64,000 nt of DNA from Photobacterium kishitanii (GTDB taxonomy: Bacteria > Pseudomonadota > Gammaproteobacteria > Enterobacterales > Vibrionaceae): the NCBI RefSeq assembly GCF_003026355.1, contig NZ_PYON01000004.1:62001-126000 (forward strand). The letters run 5' to 3'. Below the pieces are notes generated by a model, which saw only the letters and a list, made by a program, of their open reading frames with translations, made no database searches and had not been told where the DNA came from. Position 1 is the first letter of the stretch; every line of letters starts with the position of its first letter. The translations under genes were made by a program, and so were the position numbers. Of this stretch, positions 8,602 through 16,610 are shown in pieces.

Positions 8602-9294
8602 TTATATTGAACGTAGATGATGACCTGAAATAATGGTGGTTGGTTGTAAGTGATGCTTATCACATGCGATTGCCATTTTTAACATGCTAGTTGCCACATC
8701 TTCTGCAGGTATTGGAGTAAAGTGTTTTAGGGGGCCAATCATTATTGGATGAATAATTTCAAAAATACGTTGAATGGCTAATTCATCTTTACGAGGTTTA
8801 TTACGCTCCCCTTTAAGTGGCCCTGGGCGAACAAAAACACAATGTTCAAACGCAAGCGCTGTTAATGCTTGTTCCATCTTACCTTTACAGCGTAAATAAT
8901 GAGCTGGAGAATGTTGGCATGCACCTAAGCTTGATACGACGACAAGGTGTTTTACGCCGAGGTTTTTCATGGTGATAGCAACATTTTTGACTAAATCGAC
9001 ATCAATAGCTTCAAGAGCCTGATTGCTACCGGCTTCTTTTTTAGTGGTGCCTAAACAGATAAAACCATATTCAGGTATAGGTTGATCGTTTTCCCAAGTA
9101 ATAATACGTAATTGACTGTCTATAATTTGATGTAATCTCTTACTATGAAAAGGTAATGATCGACGAGTCAGGGCGTAGATGTGATTAAAACGAGGGTGAT
9201 CGAGTAATTGATGTAATAGCTCAGTACCGATTAAGCCGCTGGCTCCAGCAATAATCGCATTCAGTGAATGGGGTGACATAAGTGTATCCATCAT
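8602..9294 (-). CDS. Atypical SDR / YraR-like NAD(P)-binding protein
   Basis: 230 residues. Rossmann fold of the atypical short-chain dehydrogenase type: AIIAGASGLIGTELL nucleotide-binding motif at the start, ICLGTTKKEAGS and VVSSLGACQHSPAHYLRCKGKME in the middle. CLGTT-EAGS and YLR/K-KGxME match E. coli YraR and the human TIP30/HTATIP2 relatives. The YxxxK-type active site is present as YLRCKGK. Substrate unknown. Probably transcribed with dusC. Confidence 0.8.
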   Translation of the reverse strand: MMDTLMSPHSLNAIIAGASGLIGTELLHQLLDHPRFNHIYALTRRSLPFHSKRLHQIIDSQLRIITWENDQPIPEYGFICLGTTKKEAGSNQALEAIDVDLVKNVAITMKNLGVKHLVVVSSLGACQHSPAHYLRCKGKMEQALTALAFEHCVFVRPGPLKGERNKPRKDELAIQRIFEIIHPIMIGPLKHFTPIPAEDVATSMLKMAIACDKHHLQPTTIISGHHLRSI

Positions 9295-9457
9295 AATAAG
9301 TCGAGGGCTATAGATAGCGTATTTTTATCTAATTTGCTTTTAAGTGCATCAAATTTCACTCATTAGGGGCTATTTATGGTGCAGTTATGGCTATCATCAC
9401 TCATATTCGACGTATAATAGCGTTAAAGTGAATCAAAAGAATTAACTAGGACACCCT

Positions 9458-10111
9458 ATGAACACATTAATCACATTGCCTCCACATTGGCAAGGTATGT
9501 CGGCCGCTTTTATTGAAGGCGCTTTATTTGCAGCAAATGCTAACCCTAAGCCAATGGAGCCAGAAGTATGGTTACCTGTGTTAATAAATGGCGGCGGCGA
9601 TGAAGTAGCAGTAGTGATGGTCGATGAGGCTGATAAAATGCCTATTCTTAATCATTTTGAAATGCAATATCGAATGGTAAAGGCGGGTGAATATCAATTA
9701 CCTGAGTGTTTGTTGTGGCAACAAGATGGCAGTACAGAGGTTGCATTGCGTGAATTTGCTCAAGGCTTTTTAGCTGTATGGGTATTCATTGAGCCTAACT
9801 GGCAGCAACAAACAGTATCAGATGGCACCATGCGGATGTTATCTGCGTTATTGACGACATTAATGTTGCTGGTGGATGAAGCTGAAACGTTAGCTCAAAT
9901 GGAACAAGCGGGTGTAACGGGCATGCCTGCGGCGAGTGAGTTATATGCACAATTACCATTAATGCTAACCGAAGTGATGATGGCAGCAGATCAATTGCAG
10001 ATAGGTTCTGGCGCACAGGCAATTAATCCGTTTAAAGGTATTGGACGCAATGATCCATGTCCGTGCGAAAGTGGTAAGAAATTTAAACAATGCTGTGGTA
10101 AGACACTGTAA
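9458..10111 (+). CDS. YecA-like UPF0149 protein with C-terminal SEC-C motif
   Basis: 217 residues. The helical UPF0149/YecA-type domain fills residues 1-190, and the end carries a SEC-C zinc motif ([18 protein letters not shown]), the same motif found at the SecA C-terminus. Function is unknown; the SEC-C motif in other proteins binds zinc and contacts SecB or ribosomes. The stop TAA shares its last base with the ATG of the next gene, so translation of the two is coupled. An AACTAGGACA ribosome site precedes the start. Confidence 0.82.
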   Translation: MNTLITLPPHWQGMSAAFIEGALFAANANPKPMEPEVWLPVLINGGGDEVAVVMVDEADKMPILNHFEMQYRMVKAGEYQLPECLLWQQDGSTEVALREFAQGFLAVWVFIEPNWQQQTVSDGTMRMLSALLTTLMLLVDEAETLAQMEQAGVTGMPAASELYAQLPLMLTEVMMAADQLQIGSGAQAINPFKGIGRNDPCPCESGKKFKQCCGKTL

Positions 10112-10536
10112 TGTTAGTGAATAAACCACGTTTGATTGTAGTTGCCGGCGTGATTGAAAAACAAGGTTATTATTTCATTGCACAGCGGTTAGAGAGTGCA
10201 AGTCAGGGTGGTTTGTGGGAATTTCCTGGCGGTAAAGTTGAAGTTGATGAAACGCCAGCACAAGCTCTCGAACGTGAATTGTGTGAAGAGTTGTCTATTG
10301 GTACGACAACAGGAGTATGGTTGGCTGATAGTGTCTTTGATTATGGTGATAAAATCGTTGAACTTAAAGGTTATTTAAGTCATTGGCAGCAAGGTGAGAT
10401 CCAATTAAATAGTCATCAACAAATGGCGTGGGTTTCATTATCACAATTAGATAATTATCGTTTTTGTGCGGCCGACTATCCGATTATCACTGCCTTACAT
10501 AATCATATGGCGCAGATGAGTAACGCCAAAGGGTAA
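10111..10536 (+). CDS. nudG: Nudix hydrolase, pyrimidine (d)NTP pyrophosphatase NudG-like
   Basis: 141 residues. A complete Nudix box GGKVEVDETPAQALERELCEEL lies at about residues 41-62 (GX5EX7REUXEEXGU pattern with LCEEL at the end). GLWEFPGGKVE and the overall layout resemble NudG (YnjG), which hydrolyses CTP, dCTP and oxidised pyrimidine nucleotides; MutT-like activity on 8-oxo-dGTP is the main alternative. The one-base overlap TAATG with the YecA-like gene implies coupled translation. Confidence 0.78.
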   Translation: MLVNKPRLIVVAGVIEKQGYYFIAQRLESASQGGLWEFPGGKVEVDETPAQALERELCEELSIGTTTGVWLADSVFDYGDKIVELKGYLSHWQQGEIQLNSHQQMAWVSLSQLDNYRFCAADYPIITALHNHMAQMSNAKG

Positions 10537-10566
10537 ATATATAGTTGTAGATTAAATTGGCAGATC

Positions 10567-10597
10567 AAAAAAGCGAAGCATAGTGCTTCGCTTTTTT
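10567..10597. terminator. Bidirectional terminator between nudG and dsbB
   Basis: AAAAAAGCGAAGCA pairs with TGCTTCGCTTTTTT around a 3-base loop. The symmetrical A and T arms serve both converging genes. Confidence 0.85.
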
Positions 10598-10615
10598 ATG
10601 TATTGGCGTATCAGC

Positions 10616-11128
10616 TTAACGCTTATTACCAAAAAATTGTGCGATAACCATAATAGCCCATACGATAAGATTGGCTGCAAAAATAATCACTAGCCATTGT
10701 GGCATTGAAAGGCCAAGGAATCCCCATACGATTTTAGCGCAATCACCATAAGCTTCAAACATCCATGGCGCCCAGTGGTTAAGGGGAGCCCATGATGGGA
10801 ATTTGACAAATAAATCACAGGTTGCAAATGGCGATGGATTAAATTGAAAACCAACGTGTTGATATGCCAGCTCTAAGCCACGGTATGCACCATAACCCCA
10901 GCCAGCTAAACCTAACCAGCGTAATAGACCATTTTTAGGTGCTATTAAACCAATTAGAGCTGCAATACCAATCCCCATCATTGCGACACGTTCATAAACG
11001 CACATCACACAAGGTGCAAGGTTCATGACGTGTTCGAAAAAGAGCGCCGAACTTTCAAAGAAAATAATTGAGAGTAGTAGTAGCAACCAAGCTAAACGTG
11101 TTTTTGAAAAAGAATTAAGCACTTGCAT
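10616..11128 (-). CDS. dsbB: Disulfide bond formation protein DsbB
   Basis: 170-residue inner-membrane quinone reductase that reoxidises DsbA. Four transmembrane segments are visible; the first periplasmic loop carries the CVMC redox pair (LAPCVMCVYERVAM) and the second loop the other pair, in ATCDLF and GDCAKI. Length agrees with E. coli DsbB (176). It lies downstream of nhaB on the same strand, as in E. coli. Confidence 0.93.
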   Translation of the reverse strand: MQVLNSFSKTRLAWLLLLLSIIFFESSALFFEHVMNLAPCVMCVYERVAMMGIGIAALIGLIAPKNGLLRWLGLAGWGYGAYRGLELAYQHVGFQFNPSPFATCDLFVKFPSWAPLNHWAPWMFEAYGDCAKIVWGFLGLSMPQWLVIIFAANLIVWAIMVIAQFFGNKR

Positions 11129-11160
11129 TATCGGTACTCTAATAACTAACTGGACAAAAC

Positions 11161-11183
11161 AACGCCCTGAACATCAGGGCGTT
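11161..11183 (-). terminator. Hairpin between nhaB and dsbB
   Basis: AACGCCCTGA pairs perfectly with TCAGGGCGTT around a 3-base loop. On the minus strand it is followed by GTTTTG, a weak run of T, so it is probably a leaky terminator for nhaB ahead of dsbB. Confidence 0.55.
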
Positions 11184-11270
11184 GAAAAGAGATATGGCAT
11201 TTATTACGATTCGTTATTCAAGCATAGCTCTAAAGATAAGTAAATCTTCATATAAGTCCGTTGTGTTATT

Positions 11271-12859
11271 TTAATGACCTACCGCAGGAACTGATGCAGC
11301 TGCGTCTATTGTTGCTTGAGTTAACCAGTTCATGCTGTAGAACCAATCCGTCATTGGTACGAGTAACAATTCAATACCCGCTAAACCAACAAAGGTTAAA
11401 ACGATAGTATAAGGTAAGGCCATATAGACCATACGTCCGTAAGAAAGACGAATTAGAGGAGCAAGCGCAGACGTGAGTACGAATAAGAATGCTGCCTGGC
11501 CATTAGCGTTGCAACTGAAGGTAAGTTGGTACCTGTATTGATAGCAACGGCTAACATATCAAACTGATTACGATCGATGACACCATTGACTAATGCAGCT
11601 TTAACTTCGTTAATGTATACCGTACCGACAAAAACATTATCCGATACCATCGACAATAAACCATTGGCAATATAGAACATGGTTAATTGAGAGCTACCTT
11701 CAAGTGTTAATACCCAACCGATAATTGGTGTAAATAACTGTTGATCAATAATCACAGCAACTACAGAGAAAAATACTGCTAATAATGCGGTGAAAGGTAA
11801 TGCTTCCTCAAACGCTTTCCCTAAGGCATGCTCTTCCGTGATTCCCGTAAATGCCGTCGCAAAAATGATAACGGTTAGACCAATTAATCCAACAGCCGCT
11901 AAGTGCATTGCTAGACCAACAATCAGCCAAACAGCAATAATGCCTTGTACGATAAACTTTGCATAATCAACGTTAGTGCGGCGTTTACGTTCTTCGTTAT
12001 CGAGGTCTACCAAAATGGCACGAACATTTTCTGGCAATTGCGCTCCATAACCACAAATTTTGAATTTCTCAACCAGAACACAAGTACAAAGACCACAAAT
12101 GAACACCGGAATAGTGACTGGTGACATACGAATAATAAACTCACCAAACTGCCAGCCAGCTTGGTCGGCAATGATTAAGTTTTGTGGTTCACCGACCATC
12201 GTCATTACACCGCCAAGTGCAGTACCGACACCTGCATGCATTAATAAGCTGCGTAAAAAAGCACGATAGTTTTCAAGATCATCACGGCTTAGTTCTTGGA
12301 CATGATCATCGTCAGTATGATCATGATGAGCATTAGGATCTTGTCCTGAAGCGACTTTGTGATAAATGCTATAGAAACCAACAGTAACGCTGATAACCAC
12401 CGCAATAACGGTTAGTGCATCAAGAAATGCTGATAGGAAAGCGGCCATGATGCAAAAAGCAAGAGAAAGCAGTATCTTAGATTTAATGCTGATTAATATT
12501 TTGGTGAAAATAAACAGTAGCAGCTGCTTCATGAAGTAGATGCCAGCAACCATAAAGACTAATAGTAATAGTACTTCGATATTTGCTACCAGCTCATGCT
12601 TCACTTGTTCTGCACTGGTCATGCCAATTGCAACAGCTTCAATGGCGAGCAAACCGCCAGGCTGAAGAGGATAACATTTAAGTGCCATTGCAAGAGTAAA
12701 GATAAACTCTACTACCAGTAACCACCCAGCAACAAAAGGATCGACGAGAAAGAAAACCAATGGATTAATGATAAGAAAAGAAATGATTGCAATTTTGTAC
12801 CAGTCAGGTGCCTTACCTAAAAAGTTTTTTATAAAAGCATTCCCTAGCGATATAGCCAT
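11271..12859 (-). pseudogene. nhaB: Na+/H+ antiporter NhaB, interrupted by a one-base frameshift
   Basis: Sodium/proton antiporter of the inner membrane. The first 452 or so residues read as NhaB ([22 protein letters not shown]...; [26 protein letters not shown]), but after SVAT the frame goes to [11 protein letters not shown] and stops at 11453. Adding one C in the coding strand near 11505 restores [19 protein letters not shown] and an open frame to TAA at 11271, giving about 529 residues, the usual vibrio NhaB length. The last 79 codons are intact in the shifted frame. As written, the product loses its C-terminal membrane segments. This could be a real mutation or a sequencing/assembly error. 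dsbB-nhaB with divergent fadR is the enteric arrangement. Confidence 0.85.
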
Positions 12860-13369
12860 GTTTAAATCTCTTAAATTAGTGCAAGTTTGAAGGTATGAAA
12901 TGGTACGAATGCGTGCGAGGACTAATCAGCTGATAATTAATCGCATCATGCTAAAAATTTTCAGGAGTGATTGAGTTCTTTAAGATAAACATCATAAATA
13001 ATGACATTTAACTTAAAGCAGGCAGCAACGTCCATTTGCTCCCAGTTTGTTAATGATAACTCTACCGATTGAATTTTATTAGTCAACCGCATACACATAC
13101 ATGCAAATAAATTGTAACGTTTTCATCACAAATTGAGGCTGGTACCTTAGATATTAGCGCTACAATATACAGAATATTGCAGGCAAAATATCGCAAGCTG
13201 ATAAAATAATGCAACTAAGGCAATCTTTGAAGGTATAGATGGTTTATTTTTGTACATATCTATCTGCTTAGTGTCAGACTTGTGTACTAGATTTCAGCTA
13301 TTGAAGAACTAGTGGTATGATGAGTGTTAATAAATAACATAAGCAAGAAGCGAATTGGATTGAACTTAG
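12860..13369. other. nhaB-fadR divergent intergenic region
   Basis: 510 AT-rich bases that must hold both promoters. I saw only a weak FadR-like half site (CTGGTACC near 13140), no clear operator, and no coding frame. Confidence 0.45.
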
Positions 13370-14221
13370 ATGGTTATTAAGGCAGATAGCCCAGCGACGT
13401 TTGCTGAGAAATACATTATTGAAAGTATCTGGAATAATCACTTTCCTCAGGGCTCTATTCTTCCTGCTGAGCGTGAACTTTCGGAACTGATTGGCGTAAC
13501 TCGAACAACATTACGTGAAGTATTGCAGCGTTTAGCACGAGATGGCTGGTTAACGATTCAACATGGTAAACCGACCCGTGTAAATAATTACATGGATACA
13601 TCTGGTTTAAGCATTTTAGATACGTTAATCACACTAGATGGACAGGATGTCCAACGAGTATTAGCTGATTTATTAGCTGCTCGTACGGATATTAGTAGTG
13701 TTTTTATGCGCTATGCTGTCAAAGGTAATCCAGAAAACTCCAGCGAATTAATTCAACATGTTATTGAATCATGTCAGCGATTATTAGCTGCCGAGAGTTT
13801 TGCTGAGTTTATTGAAAATAGTGATGACCGATTAAACTTACTCCAAGAAGTAAAGAAAATCGTCGATAAATACGGTAAAAATGATCCTCAGCTATGTGAG
13901 GAAATTTGTCGTGCACGCGCTTTTAATTATTATGATTACCGTTTGTTCCAAGGAATGGCGGGAAAATCAGGTAACACGCTTTATGTGCTGACAATCAATG
14001 GACTGCGTAAAATTTATACCCGCGTTGGTGGTTATTATTTTATGAATCCGGAAGCGTGCCAATTAGCGCTGAATTTCTATAGTGACCTGCAAGCATATTG
14101 TGATGGTCATCAAGCAGAGTTAGTTGCTGATCGTATTAAAAAATATGGCCGAGAAAGTGGTGCGATTTGGTATACCCATCGCGTTAAGATCTCTAAATAT
14201 TTATATGAAGAAGAGCAGTAA
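13370..14221 (+). CDS. fadR: Fatty acid metabolism regulator FadR
   Basis: 283-residue GntR-family regulator that represses fatty-acid degradation genes and activates unsaturated fatty-acid synthesis; long-chain acyl-CoA releases it from DNA. The first 75 residues ([42 protein letters not shown]) are nearly those of E. coli. The acyl-CoA-binding domain is longer than in E. coli (239 residues in total there) because of about 40 extra residues near 135-180 ([30 protein letters not shown] region), the insertion known from Vibrio FadR. A target operator is visible at fadH in this window. A strong terminator follows. Confidence 0.95.
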   Translation: MVIKADSPATFAEKYIIESIWNNHFPQGSILPAERELSELIGVTRTTLREVLQRLARDGWLTIQHGKPTRVNNYMDTSGLSILDTLITLDGQDVQRVLADLLAARTDISSVFMRYAVKGNPENSSELIQHVIESCQRLLAAESFAEFIENSDDRLNLLQEVKKIVDKYGKNDPQLCEEICRARAFNYYDYRLFQGMAGKSGNTLYVLTINGLRKIYTRVGGYYFMNPEACQLALNFYSDLQAYCDGHQAELVADRIKKYGRESGAIWYTHRVKISKYLYEEEQ

Positions 14222-14242
14222 AAATATTGCTAATATAAAAAT

Positions 14243-14273
14243 AAAAAAGAGAGCTTATTAGCTCTCTTTTTTT
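14243..14273. terminator. Terminator after fadR
   Basis: AAAAAAGAGAGC pairs with GCTCTCTTTTTT around the loop TTATTA, with a clean run of seven T. It isolates fadR from the cassette that follows. Confidence 0.88.
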
Positions 14274-14332
14274 ATAACCATCGTATCTTATTGGATAAAG
14301 ATGTTAATATAACTAATAATTAGTTATACGTT

Positions 14333-15205
14333 ATGTTAATAGTAAAGATTAAAATGATCAGCAGTAAAATATATCAAATTGGCCCTATTCACTACGATAG
14401 TTCAACGCGAGTGTTGACACATAAAAATGGCTATACCGAGTATTTTACGCCGAGAGTGAGTGATGTCTTTTTATTATTGTTAGAGTATCAAGGGCAATGT
14501 GTTGAGAAAGATTTATTATTATCTCAATGCTGGGGGGATGTTATTGTCTCTGAGCAGGCGCTGACGAATGTTATTTCTAAATTAAGAAAGATACTGCATA
14601 AAAATTGTCCAGATATTTTAACTATCACTACCGTAAGTAAATCAGGTTATTTGCTTGAGGTTGTTGGTAGTGTACAAAAAGAAAGCAATATTAATGATTG
14701 TGACGTTACTGCGCCTATTGTTAAAGAACAAACCATTAATAGTGGTACTGCTGCTATACCTTTCGAGAGCAACCGAGCTAAAGCGAGTTGGTTAAGTAGT
14801 CATAAAATAACTGTTTTATTAATCTTTTTTTTAGGTGTATTACTAATTTTAACTGCTTATAACTATTATGAAATAAAATCACGACCTTATTTTATTAATA
14901 AATCGAGTTATTCTGAAGCAGTTAATATACGTAATAATACTGTTTATATCCATACAGTAAATAACTCTGAATTAGATTCGAGTAAAATTATCGAAGAGAT
15001 AAAACAAGGAATATCTTCAATCTGTAATGCTGAGGTTTACGTGAGGTTTTATAATAATACGAGAATAAAGAACCATGTAGGGTTAGTTATATTTATTATT
15101 ACCAATGATGGAAGGGCTTTTAATTTTAGAATGTCTGAATATACAAATGATGATTTAGGAGAGAGGTTGAATTATTATTTGATGGGGAAAAGTGTTGCAT
15201 GTTAA
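14333..15205 (+). CDS. ToxR-like membrane-bound winged-helix transcriptional regulator
   Basis: 290 residues. Residues ~15-110 are an OmpR/PhoB-type winged helix (PRVSDVFLLLLEYQGQCVEKDLLLSQCWG, then VSEQALTNVISKLRKIL and a TVSKSGYLL wing). A loose linker follows, then one transmembrane segment at about 159-177 (TVLLIFFLGVLLILTAY) and a ~110-residue periplasmic domain. Two cysteines, at 231 and 290, lie in that domain; V. cholerae ToxR has its disulfide pair at nearly the same places (236, 293). No phosphorylation domain is present. It overlaps the next gene by 7 bases. The family is clear but the ligand is not; TcpP, VtrA, CadC and ToxR share this design. MISSKIYQ, 7 codons in, is a possible later start. 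AT-rich compared with neighbours. Confidence 0.82.
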   Translation: MLIVKIKMISSKIYQIGPIHYDSSTRVLTHKNGYTEYFTPRVSDVFLLLLEYQGQCVEKDLLLSQCWGDVIVSEQALTNVISKLRKILHKNCPDILTITTVSKSGYLLEVVGSVQKESNINDCDVTAPIVKEQTINSGTAAIPFESNRAKASWLSSHKITVLLIFFLGVLLILTAYNYYEIKSRPYFINKSSYSEAVNIRNNTVYIHTVNNSELDSSKIIEEIKQGISSICNAEVYVRFYNNTRIKNHVGLVIFIITNDGRAFNFRMSEYTNDDLGERLNYYLMGKSVAC

Positions 15206-15684
15206 AGATCGTAAATATTACTTTATCGATAATTGTTATTATTGTATTGCTTGGGTTGTTTATTTTAAAGGTTAAGGATGATCGCCTTGTTACAACACGG
15301 TGGTACTGTGATCAATCCAAAAATAGCTTTATATCTAAAGCATACACTGAATATCGTACTTTTACCGAACATATGATTTTTACCTTTAGCTCTGAAGATA
15401 GCTTTATGATTCATGAATATATTACAGTAGAGAAAAATAATGGTAATAGATCTCCTATTGAGGTGTTTTATGAGGGTAAATACAACCAAAGAAAGAATGA
15501 ATTAACGTTAAAATTTGAGCGAGTGAGATTACTTAAAAAATATCAAGACAGTAATATAAATAAGAGCTATCAAGATTATCAGGGCTATAGTATATCGTAC
15601 GCTTATAAGCAGTTAGGCAACAAGATGTATTTCTACTCAATGAATAAAAGTGATGTTTTTGATATGGTTTGTTATAAAAATTAG
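15199..15684 (+). CDS. Putative periplasmic partner of the ToxR-like regulator (ToxS/TcpH/VtrC-like)
   Basis: 161 residues: one N-terminal membrane anchor (ITLSIIVIIVLLGLFIL, residues ~7-23) and a periplasmic domain with an alternating strand pattern (MIFTFSSEDSF, IEVFYEGKYNQRKNELTLKFERV, SISYAYKQLGNKMYFY) that suggests a small beta-barrel. Two cysteines (WYCDQ, MVCYKN) could pair. I recognise no sequence family directly. Position, topology, size and the 7-base overlap with the regulator gene are those of ToxS, TcpH and VtrC; VtrC, which has a lipocalin-like fold and binds bile salts with VtrA, has the same length. The role as co-sensor is inferred. Confidence 0.6.
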   Translation: MLKIVNITLSIIVIIVLLGLFILKVKDDRLVTTRWYCDQSKNSFISKAYTEYRTFTEHMIFTFSSEDSFMIHEYITVEKNNGNRSPIEVFYEGKYNQRKNELTLKFERVRLLKKYQDSNINKSYQDYQGYSISYAYKQLGNKMYFYSMNKSDVFDMVCYKN

Positions 15685-15850
15685 TCTGGCTGTATTTTAT
15701 AAAGCGATTGCAAAGAATCGATCTTTTAATATGTTAACGATTTAATTTTGATAATATTGGATGTATAAAATTATTTTTATTGTTTTTATTAAATTTATTT
15801 GAAACTTTTTGTTTTAATTTTTAATCACTTAGTATTTTATTTGGTGATGG

Positions 15851-15873
15851 TTTTTTTTTGGTTTGTTTTTTTT
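15851..15873 (+). repeat. Twin poly-T tracts upstream of the outer-membrane protein gene
   Basis: A run of nine T and a run of eight T, separated by GGTTTG, 58-80 bases before the start codon. The whole 15770-15875 stretch is T-rich. Such tracts can change length by slippage or bend DNA; T-rich upstream DNA also attracts ToxR-type regulators and H-NS. Confidence 0.6.
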
Positions 15874-15930
15874 CGATATAAATTTGTATTCTGTCACCTC
15901 TTTTTTATACCCAATTTGGATTTATATCTC

Positions 15931-16545
15931 ATGAAAAAATTAATCGTAGCAGCAGTAATGTGTTCATTATTATCTTCATATGCAGTCGCTAGCGAAAATA
16001 ATACAGCATTAAATAAGTATAAGGGTTTTTATGTTGGTGGCGGTGTTGGTACAACAGATTTTCATGATAAAGTTTCATCAGAAATGTCTAAGGAACATGG
16101 CATCGGTATTTCAACTAAATCAGATACAGCATATAAAGTAATTACGGGTTACCAATTTAACCGTATTGTTTCTATTGAAGCACAATATACTTCTTATGGT
16201 GATACTAAATATAATATCGTGTCTGAAGGAGATACAGGAAAATTTAAGGTTAAACAACAGTCATACAGTATCGCAGCGAATGTTGGTTATACGTTTGATA
16301 ATGGTTTACGTCCTTTTGCAACTGCTGGCCTAGGTCAAATGTTTATTAAATCGGGAAGTTTTAAAAAAGATGGCGGCTTATATCGTTTAGGTGCTGGCGT
16401 AGAGTATCAAATTAAACAAGTTCCAGGCTTAGGTATGCGTGTGGCTTATGAGGCAGACTTTTATACTCTTGAAGATAAATATAATAATAAAGATTATGAT
16501 CAATCAGTTGGTAGCTGGTATGTTGGTACTACATATAAATTCTAA
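15931..16545 (+). CDS. Outer-membrane beta-barrel protein (OmpA-like / OMP_b-brl type)
   Basis: 204 residues. Signal peptide MKKLIVAAVMCSLLSSYAVA, then GFYVGGGVGTTDF, GYQFNRIVSIEAQYTSYGD, YSIAANVGYTFDNGLRPFATAGLGQMF, LYRLGAGVEYQIKQVPGLGMRVAYEADFY and a final SWYVGTTYKF. The strand pattern fits an eight-stranded barrel and it ends in phenylalanine, the usual outer-membrane insertion signal. Start chosen at the signal peptide; the frame is open 44 codons upstream in T-rich DNA but without coding character. It follows the ToxR-like pair by about 250 bases and is the obvious candidate target of that regulator, as ompU and ompT are for ToxR. Confidence 0.8.
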   Translation: MKKLIVAAVMCSLLSSYAVASENNTALNKYKGFYVGGGVGTTDFHDKVSSEMSKEHGIGISTKSDTAYKVITGYQFNRIVSIEAQYTSYGDTKYNIVSEGDTGKFKVKQQSYSIAANVGYTFDNGLRPFATAGLGQMFIKSGSFKKDGGLYRLGAGVEYQIKQVPGLGMRVAYEADFYTLEDKYNNKDYDQSVGSWYVGTTYKF

Positions 16546-16570
16546 ATTATTAAATTTATCATAATATAAT

Positions 16571-16605
16571 AAAACCGCCTTGATATAACAAACAAGGCGG
16601 TTTTT
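16571..16605. terminator. Bidirectional terminator between the barrel gene and ycgB
   Basis: AAAACCGCCTTG pairs with CAAGGCGGTTTT over a 10-base loop, with flanking A and T runs. It closes the 14.3-16.6 kb cassette on the right. Confidence 0.85.
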
Positions 16606-16610
16606 ATTAA

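Noticed and set aside
13130-13160. FadR operator in the nhaB-fadR region
   Set aside because: CTGGTACC is present, but the other half does not match (TTAGAT), unlike the clear site at fadH.
15799-15930. N-terminal extension of the outer-membrane protein
   Set aside because: The open frame upstream consists of T-rich DNA giving Phe-rich sequence; the real start is at the signal peptide.
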